Assembly: GCA_031763025.1 (NCBI GenBank)
Contig: JASSKH010000025.1
Location: 10,752,165-10,816,164, forward strand
Length of the DNA: 64,000 bases
Source: Macrocystis pyrifera
Lineage: Eukaryota; Sar; Phaeophyceae; Laminariales; Laminariaceae
Direction: 5' to 3'
Both the position numbers and the translations under genes were made by a program. Position 1 is the first letter of the stretch; each line of letters opens with the position of its first letter. Positions 47,400 to 58,032 of this stretch are shown here, piece by piece. Below the pieces are notes generated by a model. That model was not told where the DNA came from. It saw only the letters and a program-made list of their open reading frames with translations, and searched no databases.

Positions 47400-48225
47400 T
47401 GGACTCCCATGGGATGACATGTAACTGCGATGAGACTGTCACGGGACTAGAGTACCTTGGCGTCATGGAATTGACATGGCTTTATGGCACCGCCATGAAA
47501 CTGCCATGGACTGCCATGGGGATTGCTGTGGCTACCACGGGACCTGCGATAGTTTCATGACACCGCCTTGGGACTACCATGGATTGCCACGGCTTCATAG
47601 CAGTTTCATGTGGCTGCCATGGCACTATCTATGGGACTGCCATCGCTTCATGGCACTATCTATGCGACTACCATGGGGGTGCCCGATGACTGTCATGGCA
47701 GTACCACGGGACTACTGCAATGGATGCATGGGTTGCCATGGGACTACCCTGGCTTCATGGCACCATCATGGGACTGCCATGATATACCATGATGGGACTA
47801 CCATCGCTTCATAGCACTGCCATGATGTGACGATCGTGGGAGTGCCACGGGACTACGATGGGATGACCATGTGACTGTCATGGGTTCTTGGGACTATCAT
47901 GGGACTACGGTATCATGGATGGTCATGGGACTACAGTACCATGGATACCATGGATTGCCATAAGTCGTCATGAGGCTGCCATGATTTCATGGGACTGCCA
48001 TGGGATTGCCACAGGACTGCTATAGATACATGGCACTGCCAAGGATGGGGCAGCCACGGGGCTTCCATGGGATTGCCATGGAACTACAATGGAATGGCCA
48101 TGGGACTGGCACGGCTTCATGGCACCGTCATGGGAATGCCCTGGCACTACCATGAAATGCTGTGGGACTGCTGTGGAATGCCACGAGTCGTAACGGGGCT
48201 GCCATCGCTTCATGGGACTGTCTGC
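47400..48225. repeat. Low-complexity array of CATGGGACTGCCATGG words
   Basis: More than 800 bp in which CATGG, CATGGGACT, GGACTACCATGG and GGCTTCATGG recur every 10-20 bases without a fixed period. Frames full of CHG and WDY residues are artefacts of the word. It directly follows the CATGG element and probably grew from it. Confidence 0.8.
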
Positions 48226-48667
48226 ATGTACGTATGTGCTTATTGATCAGGTTGCCTTGCTGAAATGTAAAACGGCCAAGCCAGGCAGCACAGGATAGGC
48301 GCATGTGATGCGGTGCTTCCTGCTGTAGTAGTCGTTGCTATACCAGCAACTTCTTGGCCCATAACGGTCGGGTTGTCTGACTCGTGCAAACGTTCAGCCG
48401 GTAAACTGGTGCGCGAGGAAAACGCATAGCTACTACAGTAGTATACTGATCTACTGTAGTTTCATGCTGGTACCTGATATCATAGTTTTTTGTCTCGTCG
48501 GTCGCGTGGGTCGAGCCCTTACGAACGCCATTGGGCAGCCTTATGCGTTAGAACGGTTCTCGCGTATTGGCCTAGTCTATGCACGTATCCTTCAGAACTG
48601 ATTAGTCCCAAACCGTAAACTCGTGAAAACAACAAATAAACAGATAGACAATAAACCCGATAGAACA

Positions 48668-48720
48668 ATGCAACTCCCATACGATCAGTGGGAATCGATA
48701 ATCTGTCAGATGTGTGCACA
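48668..48720 (+). repeat. Fragment of the GATCATC element (right end)
   Basis: CGATCAGTGGGAATCGATAA and TCTGTCAGATGTGTGCAC match the right end of copies 1, 3 and 7. The rest is missing. Confidence 0.45.
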
Positions 48721-48929
48721 ATGTTGCCAGTGGGGGCCTTGGGGTCCATGGTGTTTCGGCGCCGAGGAAACCGAATTCTTCATCGCTTTAGATCGAGGCG
48801 TGGAGGCCGGAGCGGTTCCCCGCGCCGAGGTCCATATATAACAGTTTAGTCGCAAGTTCGACGTTGTGACCTCGCGGGAGCGCGCGCGGGGGGGGGGGGC
48901 TGTCGACGGCTACCCACGACGGCCATTGT

Positions 48930-49480
48930 CATGGTCGCTTGGCGCTATACCCTATATTCTCTACTGCCATGAAGGTATGCTCACTGCGGAGTGTTTTGGG
49001 ATCACGGATGAGACGTTTCGTGAAACCCTGAGGCACGGGTGGGAAGATCCTCGAGGACAGCGCCATGGTCGCCATCATCCTAAACGCGTCACCGAGATCC
49101 ATGCAGCTGGTCCAACTTTACCTGCACTCTAACCGGGAGCACACAACATACGCGGTCGTCAACCACCCCTTCGCGGACTGGGAGCTCTTGCAGATTATCC
49201 GACGTTCTACCCCACAAGTTAAATCATTCCGGAGAGGGCACGGGCGGACGAGTAATTGGTGGGCGTCGAAAAGGCAGCGGCGGTCAGCGAGGAATACTTT
49301 GAACTGATGGGCATGGGGTTCGCCCCAGAGGGCGGGGTTGTGGTGGTGGTGGGCGCGACAGAGGCGGCAATGCACGCCACTGAAAGATGCTGAGCTCCAA
49401 GGGTCAATGGTACGCTTGTGGTGAATGTGATCAACGTTCCGTAATTTTCCGCGCGACTCGGCCGTGTCCACCTCAAAAGG
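48930..49480 (+). other. Coding-like fragments of unknown identity
   Basis: Two consecutive protein-like stretches on the + strand, one near 49060-49270 (HPFADWELLQIIRRSTPQVK) and one near 49270-49390 (SEEYFELMGMGFAPEGG). They could derive from a mobile-element gag-like region or a host exon; no motif decides. If it is a retroelement it is a broken fossil. Confidence 0.25.
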
Positions 49481-49789
49481 GTGAATCCCACAATCGGAAG
49501 AACTAGTGCTGAGAAGGCGACGTCAGCACCGGCCACGGTACGGGGCACAACACCGCTACTAGGTGCCACGGTGGTGGTACTTAACACACACAGTGGCATA
49601 AAGTGGTCCTGCAGCCGGTATCGTGGCTGGACCCTAGGCTGAGTCGACATCGCCGGTGCTAGTCCTTGCAAACGACTAACGTCGTCGGTGCAGGGTTCAG
49701 CGCAACAGGCGATTACGGTGTCGTCGAGCCAGGCTGCTCCTATGCGCATATTCCATGGAGACGACGCCTACTGGAGTACTACTGTACAA

Positions 49790-50145
49790 GCCCATCACGG
49801 CGCGTCGGACAGAGGAACCTTGTCCACCGCGCCATGTGTATGAAATCTGGCTGTAGTTACCAGGGGGACAGCCGGGCGAAGCGCTGCCGTGTGACCGCTG
49901 GCCTAGTTGCACGGGGAAAGCTCCCAGATGCCGAAGGATCTGACGCGCGGTATGAAGCCCAGGAGAAATCTCCACCAACAGTAGTATTGTCATATGTACG
50001 AGCGGGCGTGGTTGACACCCCAAGCGTGATATATATGAAACTGGCGGGGGAGATAGACGACCACCAAAACATGGCCGGCCTGGCTTACCGCAGCCACACG
50101 GCTGGGCCACCGTTTATACCTGTCATTCGATGCCACTCAGAGTGA
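49790..50145 (+). other. Open frame with a short C-x4-C motif, unassigned
   Basis: The frame includes CMKSGC followed by a further Cys ten residues later, but no C-x2-H partner, so it fails the EsV-1-7 pattern. No other feature recognised. Confidence 0.2.
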
Positions 50146-50539
50146 CTAGATATCTTCTGTTTATCCTCAGTGGCTTCCGCCTTTCCTGCGCCGCCACGCC
50201 CCCCTCCCTCCCAGCTTTATCGACCCCTACCAGGTCTCTCACCACGAGTCCTACGATTCCTGTAGCTCTCGCAGTCCCCCCGGGAACCAGTCCTGCGGTT
50301 ATCCTCCCGGTGCTCCCCTCCGCTGACTTACTGACTTCAGTCGGTTCCGAAGGCCTGGAAGCAACACCCAGCGTCGACGCTGCGGGGAGCTGGACGAGAT
50401 TGCCGGTGATTACGCGTAGGTGCGGCCGCAACCTGTGGAGCGCGTGCTCTACAAGTGCACTTAAAACGCGACGGAATCCGTCGCAATCTTCTTCTGCAAC
50501 CTCCGCACGGTGGAAGGGATCGCCAACTTCTCCCTCGTC

Positions 50540-50970
50540 ACCACTCCAAAAACAGTACCAACTGTGCACTGTGTAACTACGACTCGCCGGCCTGAGCGGA
50601 CAAAGGCGTGGCGCTTGCCTGCGATCGTATTGCAAGGAAGCGCCGCCTTTATTCTCGGTGGAGGGTGGTGGAGCCCGTCGCAGCGGGTTCTGTCGCCTCC
50701 ACGCAACAGGGGCACGCGCTATCATGTCCCCCGTCACCGCCCGTGATATCCGCCAGGCATGAATACGTTTGTCCTTGGTTCTACTTTGCTCGCAGAATGC
50801 GGTTGATAAGCTCTTCCAGAGTTTCAAAGGGCTCTCCCGTCTCCATACTTATATTCCTTCCAATGAATAGAGAACAATGAGACCAATGTTGGATTCGGAT
50901 TTATTTTCAACTAGACCGCAGTAGACGTTCGTGTATTCCGCATAAAGCTTGACACGTGGCCCTAAAGCGC
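50540..50970 (-). pseudogene. Decayed gene or element fragment with a CPCC motif
   Basis: On the - strand, near 50930-50850 a piece reads NIGLIVLYSLEG, then METGEPFETLEELINRIL near 50870-50810, then GGDGGHDSACPCC near 50750-50690. The order hydrophobic strand, helix, GD/CPxC cluster recalls proteins of some unclassified algal mobile elements, from memory only. Not intact. Confidence 0.3.
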
Positions 50971-50999
50971 TCAACCCTAACCTTTACAAAGGCTAAAAA

Positions 51000-52250
51000 A
51001 AACATATCCGAATACGGATCGCACACGGCCCAGGTTGTAGGCGCACGTGAGGACGACCAAATTCTCAGCCCCAACATTGCTGGGTACCCAGCTATTTAAA
51101 AACACGATTCGCAGATGGTGATAACGTTGGTAACGGTGTTTTGCACTTTGCGCCAAGCTGTACCGTGCCCGATGTCCCGTAGTGTAATTTTAATGGCAGC
51201 TTCCGGAAGATGTACACCGACTTGAGAAACCCGGGCACTGACCCAAGACTGACGGCCACATCTTCTGCGCTCGACCATTAGAAAGTACAACCTGCCCGGC
51301 GACCAGTGCGAATTCCGCAAATAGTAGTTGCAAGGAAAGCTGCTACTGCATTCTGGACTTGCCCCGGAATGTAGCTGGGATTTTCTCTGTGCACAGGTGG
51401 TCTAGATTCCCCCCTCGCAGAATGCGGGGGCTAACTTTTCTTGTGAAGACATTCACCAATAATGTATCGCCCCAATATTCGTAGACGTATCGAGTTGAGA
51501 AGTTGTCGACACTGTGTGGGGTTAGCTACACTGTCCAATGCCCCCATAACTATGTTTTTACCCCCACATTGTGAAGGGGGGGGGGGGGGGGGGGGGTCCC
51601 GGCCACTTGTGTTGCTGAGGGCCGTGCGACTTCAATTGTGGGAAGGAACAGCGGTCAACATCCAGAGGGTCATACACATGACTATCTGATTTTCAGTTGG
51701 CATCCAGTCGCCCCATCCCCCAGAGAAGGCGCTGGAGGGGGTGCCCTTGCCAGCTGAACTGAGAGCGTCAGAACTCCCCTCCGAATCTGTCGAACTTAAT
51801 TGTAAATCTGTCGGCGAGGCTAAGACGGGGATATTTAGGGGCGTCCCTAGACGTTTGCTGTTGCCGCTCTCAGCCATCGGCAATCTAGAGGGTGGAAGCA
51901 ATGCCTGCTTGATATGTTGGCGTCGATTAAAATCGAGACGCGCACACGCTGAATCATCCTGCGGCCATCAAACGTACAGCGAGAGCTAGGTTTTAGCTGG
52001 CAAACTAAATACGTAGATTTATTGCAATATATGTCCACCCAGAAACTAACCGTCGTGTGAGGAAGAGGTTGGAGAATGTGCCGCGAGACATAGACACCCC
52101 CCCCCGGCAAAACAATATAGATAAAAGTACTGCACCGCAAAACGATGAAACCGACCCCATCAAGCTGGGATAGAGAGAGCTGCAGCCAGTTATTTGGGGA
52201 TAAACTATTGTAGTCGGAACGACAGTACCAGCTGTAGACTCCTCCATGGA
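51000..52250. other. No recognisable gene
   Basis: Contains a G run of about 20 at 51577-51596. Frames on both strands lack any motif. Confidence 0.4.
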
Positions 52251-52258
52251 GGAGTAAA

Positions 52259-52378
52259 GGGTTTGATTAACCCTTTTGGTACTGCAGTCCCGTTTTTGGG
52301 GAGAAAAGAAACTGCTTACCTGGTACAGCTTTGGGTGGTTTGTCCCCAAGACAGGACTACAGTCCTAAAAGGGTCAAC
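52259..52378. mobile_element. 120-bp element with AACCCTTTTGGTACTGCAGT inverted ends
   Basis: Left TTAACCCTTTTGGTACTGCA then GTCCCG; right GGACTACAGTCCTAAAAGGG then TCAACG. The two are inverted copies with several changes. A diverged single end is at 17640-17690 (GGGACTGCAGTCG..AACGGGTCAA). Confidence 0.55.
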
Positions 52379-53449
52379 GCCACTCCCATACTTTTGTTTT
52401 TAACCGCAAATAGATACTGTTGCCAACTCAGCCTAAGGGCACGAGGTCGGTAGGCAGCCTGCTTTTGGCCGCCGAAGCTCGTTCCATCCTTGATTGCAAC
52501 GTGGGAAATGGACAGGAGAATCGCCAGGGTTACACGATACACCAGTTGCTGACAAGGAAGCCGATTTGGAGGATGGCGATTAAAAAATTTCAGTAACGGG
52601 GCTATGCAAAGATGCTCACAGAGAGACATTTCAGCACTGTCGCAAGCTGCAAAGACTTCAAGAAGGGTTTGGGGGGACAAAACGTCTCCACGTACGTGCT
52701 GACCGGGCGAGAACTTCACAGGGTTTCACTTGAACAGGGTCAATGTATGCCGTCTACCCCTCTTTGCAGAACCGCAGCAGCAGTCGTATGGGAAAATTAG
52801 CCGGCTGGAGATAGAGAAATAGCCGGACCGCATGCGTGTACACAGTAAGGGCGGGGATCTCTGCCTAGGGCTGTCCGATCCCTGAAACCAATATCAATCG
52901 CGCTTTTCGAGAGTGGCGACAGGAAGTGCTGATTGCGGGGGGTTTCGCCCGGTTGCCGTTCGAGAGAGGGGAGCTGAACGGTAATCGGCAGATCGAAGTA
53001 TAACAGCGTCATCCATCAGCTGCGCCCTGGTGGAGACATCAAACAACCAAAAGGCGCGGAATATTCTCGTGGGCAGCGTTTTGACAACGTGGAGGCCTTC
53101 GCTGCCGAGGGAACGGTCGATGCAATTGTCCATGGACTTACCCGCCGAGTATAGCATCGTCGCATCGCGGGGGGTGCACATGGAGTAATAGATGAATATA
53201 TATATACATATCTATTAGAGTACCCTGCAGAGTTCTAACGGTGTCACCTCACAGATTTTTCATCGACAGAACTGTTGCTGCGCTTCGCCTTTTCGAGAGT
53301 GCTACAACCTCAGCAGAGCGCTAGCTCTCCAAGGGCTGGCTGTAGCATGATCATCACGATTCGACGCTCTTACCTCGCCCTCGTCGACCTTCTCTCCTCA
53401 TATTGCGATGCTTTTAATTCGTCCGCGCCAGCCTCTTCGCCACAGCACA

Positions 53450-53735
53450 CTACGCCCATGATTTTGCAATGGGCACTAACTACATAGCACGATTGAAGTC
53501 AGGTTTGGAACCGTTTTGCTTAATGTACCCCCCTGCATCGAGCATCCCTACGCCCATGGCTCTGCGCTGGGCACTACACATCTCGATTGCAGTCTGGTTT
53601 CAAGCCGTTTAATCTAGAATGTACTTCCTCGCATCGAACGTCTCTACGCCCTTGGCTCTGCGCTGGGCACTACACATCCCGATTGCGGTCAGACTTGAAA
53701 CTGTTTTACCTATAATGTTACCTCCCGGCATCGGG
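53450..53735. repeat. 97-bp minisatellite, three units
   Basis: Units start at about 53451, 53549 and 53645, each beginning TACGCCC and containing GCTGGGCACTACACATCTCG-like, GATTG and GTCAGGTTTGRAACCGTTT-like blocks. It lies just past the last exon of gene A2. Confidence 0.75.
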
Positions 53736-53866
53736 GACCTCTTCGACGAGGACGCCTGTGTCCAACACATGCTCCAATGCGGAACCGACCCAAAAAACCT
53801 GGCACAACCACATAAGACACGAACTTAGGCTCCAGCAACTCCAAAAGCGGGTGCACGTGACGTTCT

Positions 53867-56800
53867 TCATTTCTTGCTGTTGATCTTGTGGAGCCCGGGA
53901 CGACGGTGCATCTTACTGGAAAAGTCACGGGCGTTTATTTACGACAGGGGTGCAGGGCGGGGTTGAGGGGGATTTCCGCCAGAGGGATGAACATGAGGCA
54001 GATAAATTGAGTCTTGGCTTGCTACACGCGTGTTCACGCGCAAGGGCTGAAATGCCGACTTGAAACGACACTATTCATATTTCGAAATATATCGCACGAT
54101 CGGTGCTATTGTGAGGACTACGTCATTATCGCTGGGTCCATCAAGCATGCGGGATCGACTGGAACACAGCACTTGGGGCGCACATTCGACCAGCCATACT
54201 CACACACCTTTAGACGATAGGTCGTAGAGTTGGCAGTATTAGTTACATTAATCAAACCACAGCCACAAAACTGAATAAGCGGGAATATGATGCAAGCACT
54301 GGTACTGTCACCACTTCGCGCCTAAGGTTCATAACATGGCATAGCGACTGACAAGGCCAGCTACGATATCCGATACAGCAGTCGAGTTACCATTCAGCCG
54401 AAGCAAGATAACCACGCACACAATGACCACTGAATACACCTTGGCGCTCCAGACAAGCTTAATCACCCAGGTAGGCTTACCAAAAGCGCACGGTTCCGTT
54501 GACCCCGTACATGCCCAACTTTGAGCAGATCTCAAACTCGCACCTGGTCGTGCTGCCAGCCGCTTCTCTGTCTGCTGTCGTTTCCCCACCCGTTTCCTCC
54601 TCACCCCCTCCGGCGGCGTCTCCTTTTGACCTCTTTGTTTGCAGCTTGCTCCACGCGGTCGTTGTTGTCATCTCCTGCGGCTGCTTTCGTTTTTCTACCC
54701 CGCTTAGACCCCTTCCCCTTATCCACGTCAGAAACTGGTGCGCACTCCACTTTCGACTCCGGCTTTTTTCGTTTCTTGGCCGGTTCCTTGCTGGCCTCGA
54801 CAGCGACCGGCAAAACCCCGCGTCCCCGCTGCTTGCCGGCGCTAACCCCGGCCTGCGGCTCGACGCTAGCGCCTTTGTCGTGCGCTGTTGGATTGGCGCT
54901 CGGCTCGATGGCAGCCCCTCCGTCGTGCTCTTTCGGATTGGCTTCTTCCGTCGCCGGTTGGCGCGCGGCCGCTTGCAGGATTTCCGCCGGAGAGAGCTTG
55001 CGCCAAGTGGGACTCGACGGTACTGCCGCCCCACCACGGTCACCAGCGCCATGGTCGCTGCCCCCTCCCTCGTCTCCCGCACCACTGGCCACGGGAATGG
55101 CACACGCTTCAATTACGTGCCCAGTCTTTAGTCCCGCCGCCGCCGCCGCCCTCCGCTGCTCTTTCAGCTCTCGCTTCGCCCTGGCCAGTTCCTCCTCCTT
55201 TTTTCTTTGGTCATCCACTGCGCGCCTTCGCTACTCATCTTCCCCGATGCCTCCAAAGCTTTGCGAGACGGAGCCCGCGCCCGCCTACCCGATCCGTTCG
55301 CCGCTGCCGCCGCCTTTGCGGATTCTCTGGCTTCCCGGAGCAGCTTGATTTCGATGGAGGGGGCCATTCCGGGAGCTTCTGCCATGCGCGAGGCAGGCGG
55401 GCTTTGCTCAACGCTGGGTGAGGTCTCCGCGGTACTGGTAGGTGACGTCTCCGCGTCCTTTGTACTTGCACAGGACGCCCCTGGGATCGAGGCCGAGAGG
55501 AACACGGACGCCAGTGAGTGCAGGCCGCTATGCGGTTTACTGCAAGGTGTTGGTTGCTTGGCTGACATAGCGCCGTCTACGACATATATTGAGGTTGCAA
55601 TCAGGGGCTGCACTTTTTGAACCCAAACAATTGTCACCGATGGGGCTCCTCAACCGTTGCATCAACCATTGCAACTCTCGAACTACCCAATCTTTTCGTC
55701 TTCGGATTCGATCTGAGTTTTACACTAATGCTATTTCGTTAGATGTTTTTTCGTTAGATACCTACAGTAGACTACGAACCAAAGGGGGTTGTTTATCGGG
55801 CTTAGCGTAGCTCATCACTAGCTTTTGTGAAAGTCGGTTGTTTGGTTACCACGGCCTATTACAAGTATTGAGGTATAGAGCTCCTCAAGGGAGGACCCTC
55901 TAAACATTGAGGTGATACCTCTACCAAAACACGCTTCACCGACCATATACAGATTTGATGCCTTCCATGCACAAAATTTCTCCCAGCTACGGAGGCAGAC
56001 AGGGGCAAGCTTGAGTCCAAAGAGCGTGCTCGGGCAAGCGCTTCGTATCAAGCGTGGAACAGGTACGAGTTACGGCGGAGGCTTACACGACATTTCGCGG
56101 TGGCAATCCACGCGGCCATATTATCCGACAATAAGTTGCTCGCGATCTGGACGCTGCAGAAAAAACGAGACGGAAGCTGCTTGAAAACGCATCGTACAGT
56201 AGCGTCAGCCCGACCACGATCTTCACGGCCATGCTATCCAATCTGAATCTGCGCGCTCTCTCCAAGCAGCAGAAAACCGATGTTGGCGTGGTGCTTGAAA
56301 GCACATCGCACAGGGTCAGTCCGACCACGGGCCGCATGTTAACCAATCTGCAGCTGCACGCTCTCTCTAAGCAGCAAAAAAAACGAGACGGAGGTGGAGG
56401 TTGAAAACGCATCGTACAGTGCCAGTCTAAGCACGAGCCGCATATTTTCCAATGTGAAGCTGCTCGAGTTCTCTGAGCAGCAGAAAAGCGAGAAGCATGT
56501 GGTGCTTGAAAGCCTGTCGTACAGTGCCATTCCCACCTTCAATGGCGGGTGGTGATGAAGCCGGCAGCCCCGAGGAGGAGGACGAAGCAGGGGAACATGA
56601 AGACGGCGGCGCTAACGCAGGCGGCTTAGGAGAGCTAATCTTCACTTTCGCAGGCGGCTTGGGAGAGCTAATCTTCACTTTCGTGCCTGCAGTTCCAGCT
56701 ATTCCTGTACTTCCAGCAGTTCCTGCAGTTCCGGCAGTTGCAGTTCCCACACTTCCGGCAGTTCCTGCAATTCCAGCAGTTCTTGCAGTCCCAGCAGTTC

Positions 56801-57063
56801 CTGTCGCGGCAGTTTCTACCTTCCGCCTAGACCTCTTCCGCTTGGCTCTTACCCTTACACTCGTCTCCTGCTCTTCCTCGGGCCGTTCATTTTCGTTGCC
56901 ATGCTCTCTCCCTGACCCCTCTTTCGGGTCCAACGCCTTGTTATCTCCCCCCCCCGCAGTTTCTTTCAGGTCCGACGCCTTGTTTTTGTTCTCCGTCGAT
57001 TCTGCGCCGGCCGGACGGTCCTTCTTTCTCGTCTCAGTCGGTCGTTTTTTTTCCTTTTTCTTC
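53867..57063 (-). CDS. Gene A2: paralog of A1 (Lys-rich, coiled-coil, one EsV-1-7 domain)
   Basis: Exons on the - strand: 57063-56537 (after CTCTGCAG, before GTGGGA), 55480-54481 (after ATCCCAG, before GTAAGC) and 53915-53867 (after TTTCCAG, ending TGA). Lengths 527, 1000 and 49; intron phases are the same as in A1. Exon 1 is longer than in A1 by a GTAGTAG-type Gly/Thr/Ala repeat and a duplicated KVKISSPKPPA segment. The domain is C-EFEI-C-SKLGMYGVNGTVRF, then, across the intron, C-KM-H-RRPGLHKINSKK. Exon 2 shows two frameshifts relative to A1: one in an A/G-rich run near 55205-55195, the second near 54605-54595, which restores the frame. Between them the A1-like protein lies in the other frame. 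It is either a decaying copy or an assembly error in runs. Confidence 0.65.
55590..55920. repeat. CTCCTCAACCATTGCA dispersed repeat in A2 intron 1
   Basis: GGGGCTCCTCAACCGTTGCA at 55641, CAACCATTGCAACTCTCGAA, TTTATCGGGCTTAGCG, CTCCTCAAGGGAGGACCC. Gene A1 intron 1 carries a member of the same family. Confidence 0.5.
56080..56536. repeat. 107-bp minisatellite, about four units, in A2 intron 1
   Basis: Units of 105-110 bp share GCATCGTACAGTGNCAGT, CCGACCACG and CTCTAAGCAGCAGAAAA. Both strands are largely open: + reads ALSKQQK..VVLE units, - reads VVGLTL..FCCLERA units of about 36 residues. It lies immediately 3' of exon 1 of gene A2. No counterpart is seen in gene A1. Confidence 0.7.
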
Positions 57064-57419
57064 CTGCAGAGCGAAAAGGGGCGCATTCATTCACGTGGGA
57101 AACCGGGACTGCAAGAGACCTGCGGCCGCATACCAGGGACATCATCACGGTCTACAGCATCAGACGCTGGATGTGCCAGCGCCTCGAGCCCCCCTCCCCG
57201 TGATATTCGTTGTGCCACGAACTTAGGTCAGTCCCCCCCACCCTTCGCCCATTTTGCCCGAATACACAACGCCTTGACAGTGGGAGGTGTCACACTTCCG
57301 CTCGGATTCACCCGTGTCGGGATGTATAGCGTGGAACCCACTGTATACGAAATACGCGAGCCGGGATGGATAGCGTGGCACTCGCTACGGGTGTACTGTA
57401 TGTAAAATACGCCGTGCTA

Positions 57420-57990
57420 CGGTAAAGGGTCTTACCAAAAATTTCTGAGGATTCTCCCTTAAGGGAGATCTGCACCCCATCTAACAACCGACTTCGACAG
57501 ACGTTGTACGCTAAGACCATCACACAATGGCATTGGGCTAGCTAGATATCTGACGAATACGCTTTCAAAAACACACATAGGATCCAAAAACATGGGGTAG
57601 CTATATTTGCATTGTACAGTTTAGGCCCAAGAATAAGAAATTACTCAATACGAACATCCTTTTTGGGGGGGGACGCTAAACGCGTTGGACTACGAAATCG
57701 TGCCCAACGGCGAACGCTACATTATATTTATACCTGGTACACAATGGTCTATGCTCAACGCTGTTCGAGGACAGTTCCACGACAAGCTTCTCAAGCTTTG
57801 CTCAGATTCGGCAATTCTCGTTGGCGGGCCCATACTGCAGTCCTCAGTTGCAATGGTGGAGGAGCCCCGCCTCGTGAGTGATAAATACTCGGGCTCAAGA
57901 GTGCATGCCCTAACTGCAACCCTTGCTTGCAACCCTTGATTGTAATCCCCAATTGCAAGCCTTAATTGCAAGCCCTAATTGCAGGCCCTA
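57420..57990. repeat. Dispersed repeat pieces between genes C and A2
   Basis: GTGCTACGGTAAAGGG at 57412 and CCCTACCGTAGCACG at 57985 are inverted ends; near the right end are TTGCAACCC/TTGCAAGCC 12-mers (57915-57985), the reverse of the 25312 minisatellite. This suggests one TIR element of about 590 bp. Confidence 0.4.
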
Positions 57991-58032
57991 CCGTAGCACG
58001 ATTCAAAACCTGACAAGACCGCCATCGCCTGC

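Noticed and set aside
47476-48246. Frames rich in CHG and WDYHGLP
   Set aside because: Artefact of the CATGG word array.
49844-49905. CMKSGC motif as an EsV-1-7 half-domain
   Set aside because: No YG loop, no C-x2-H, and no splice site giving one.
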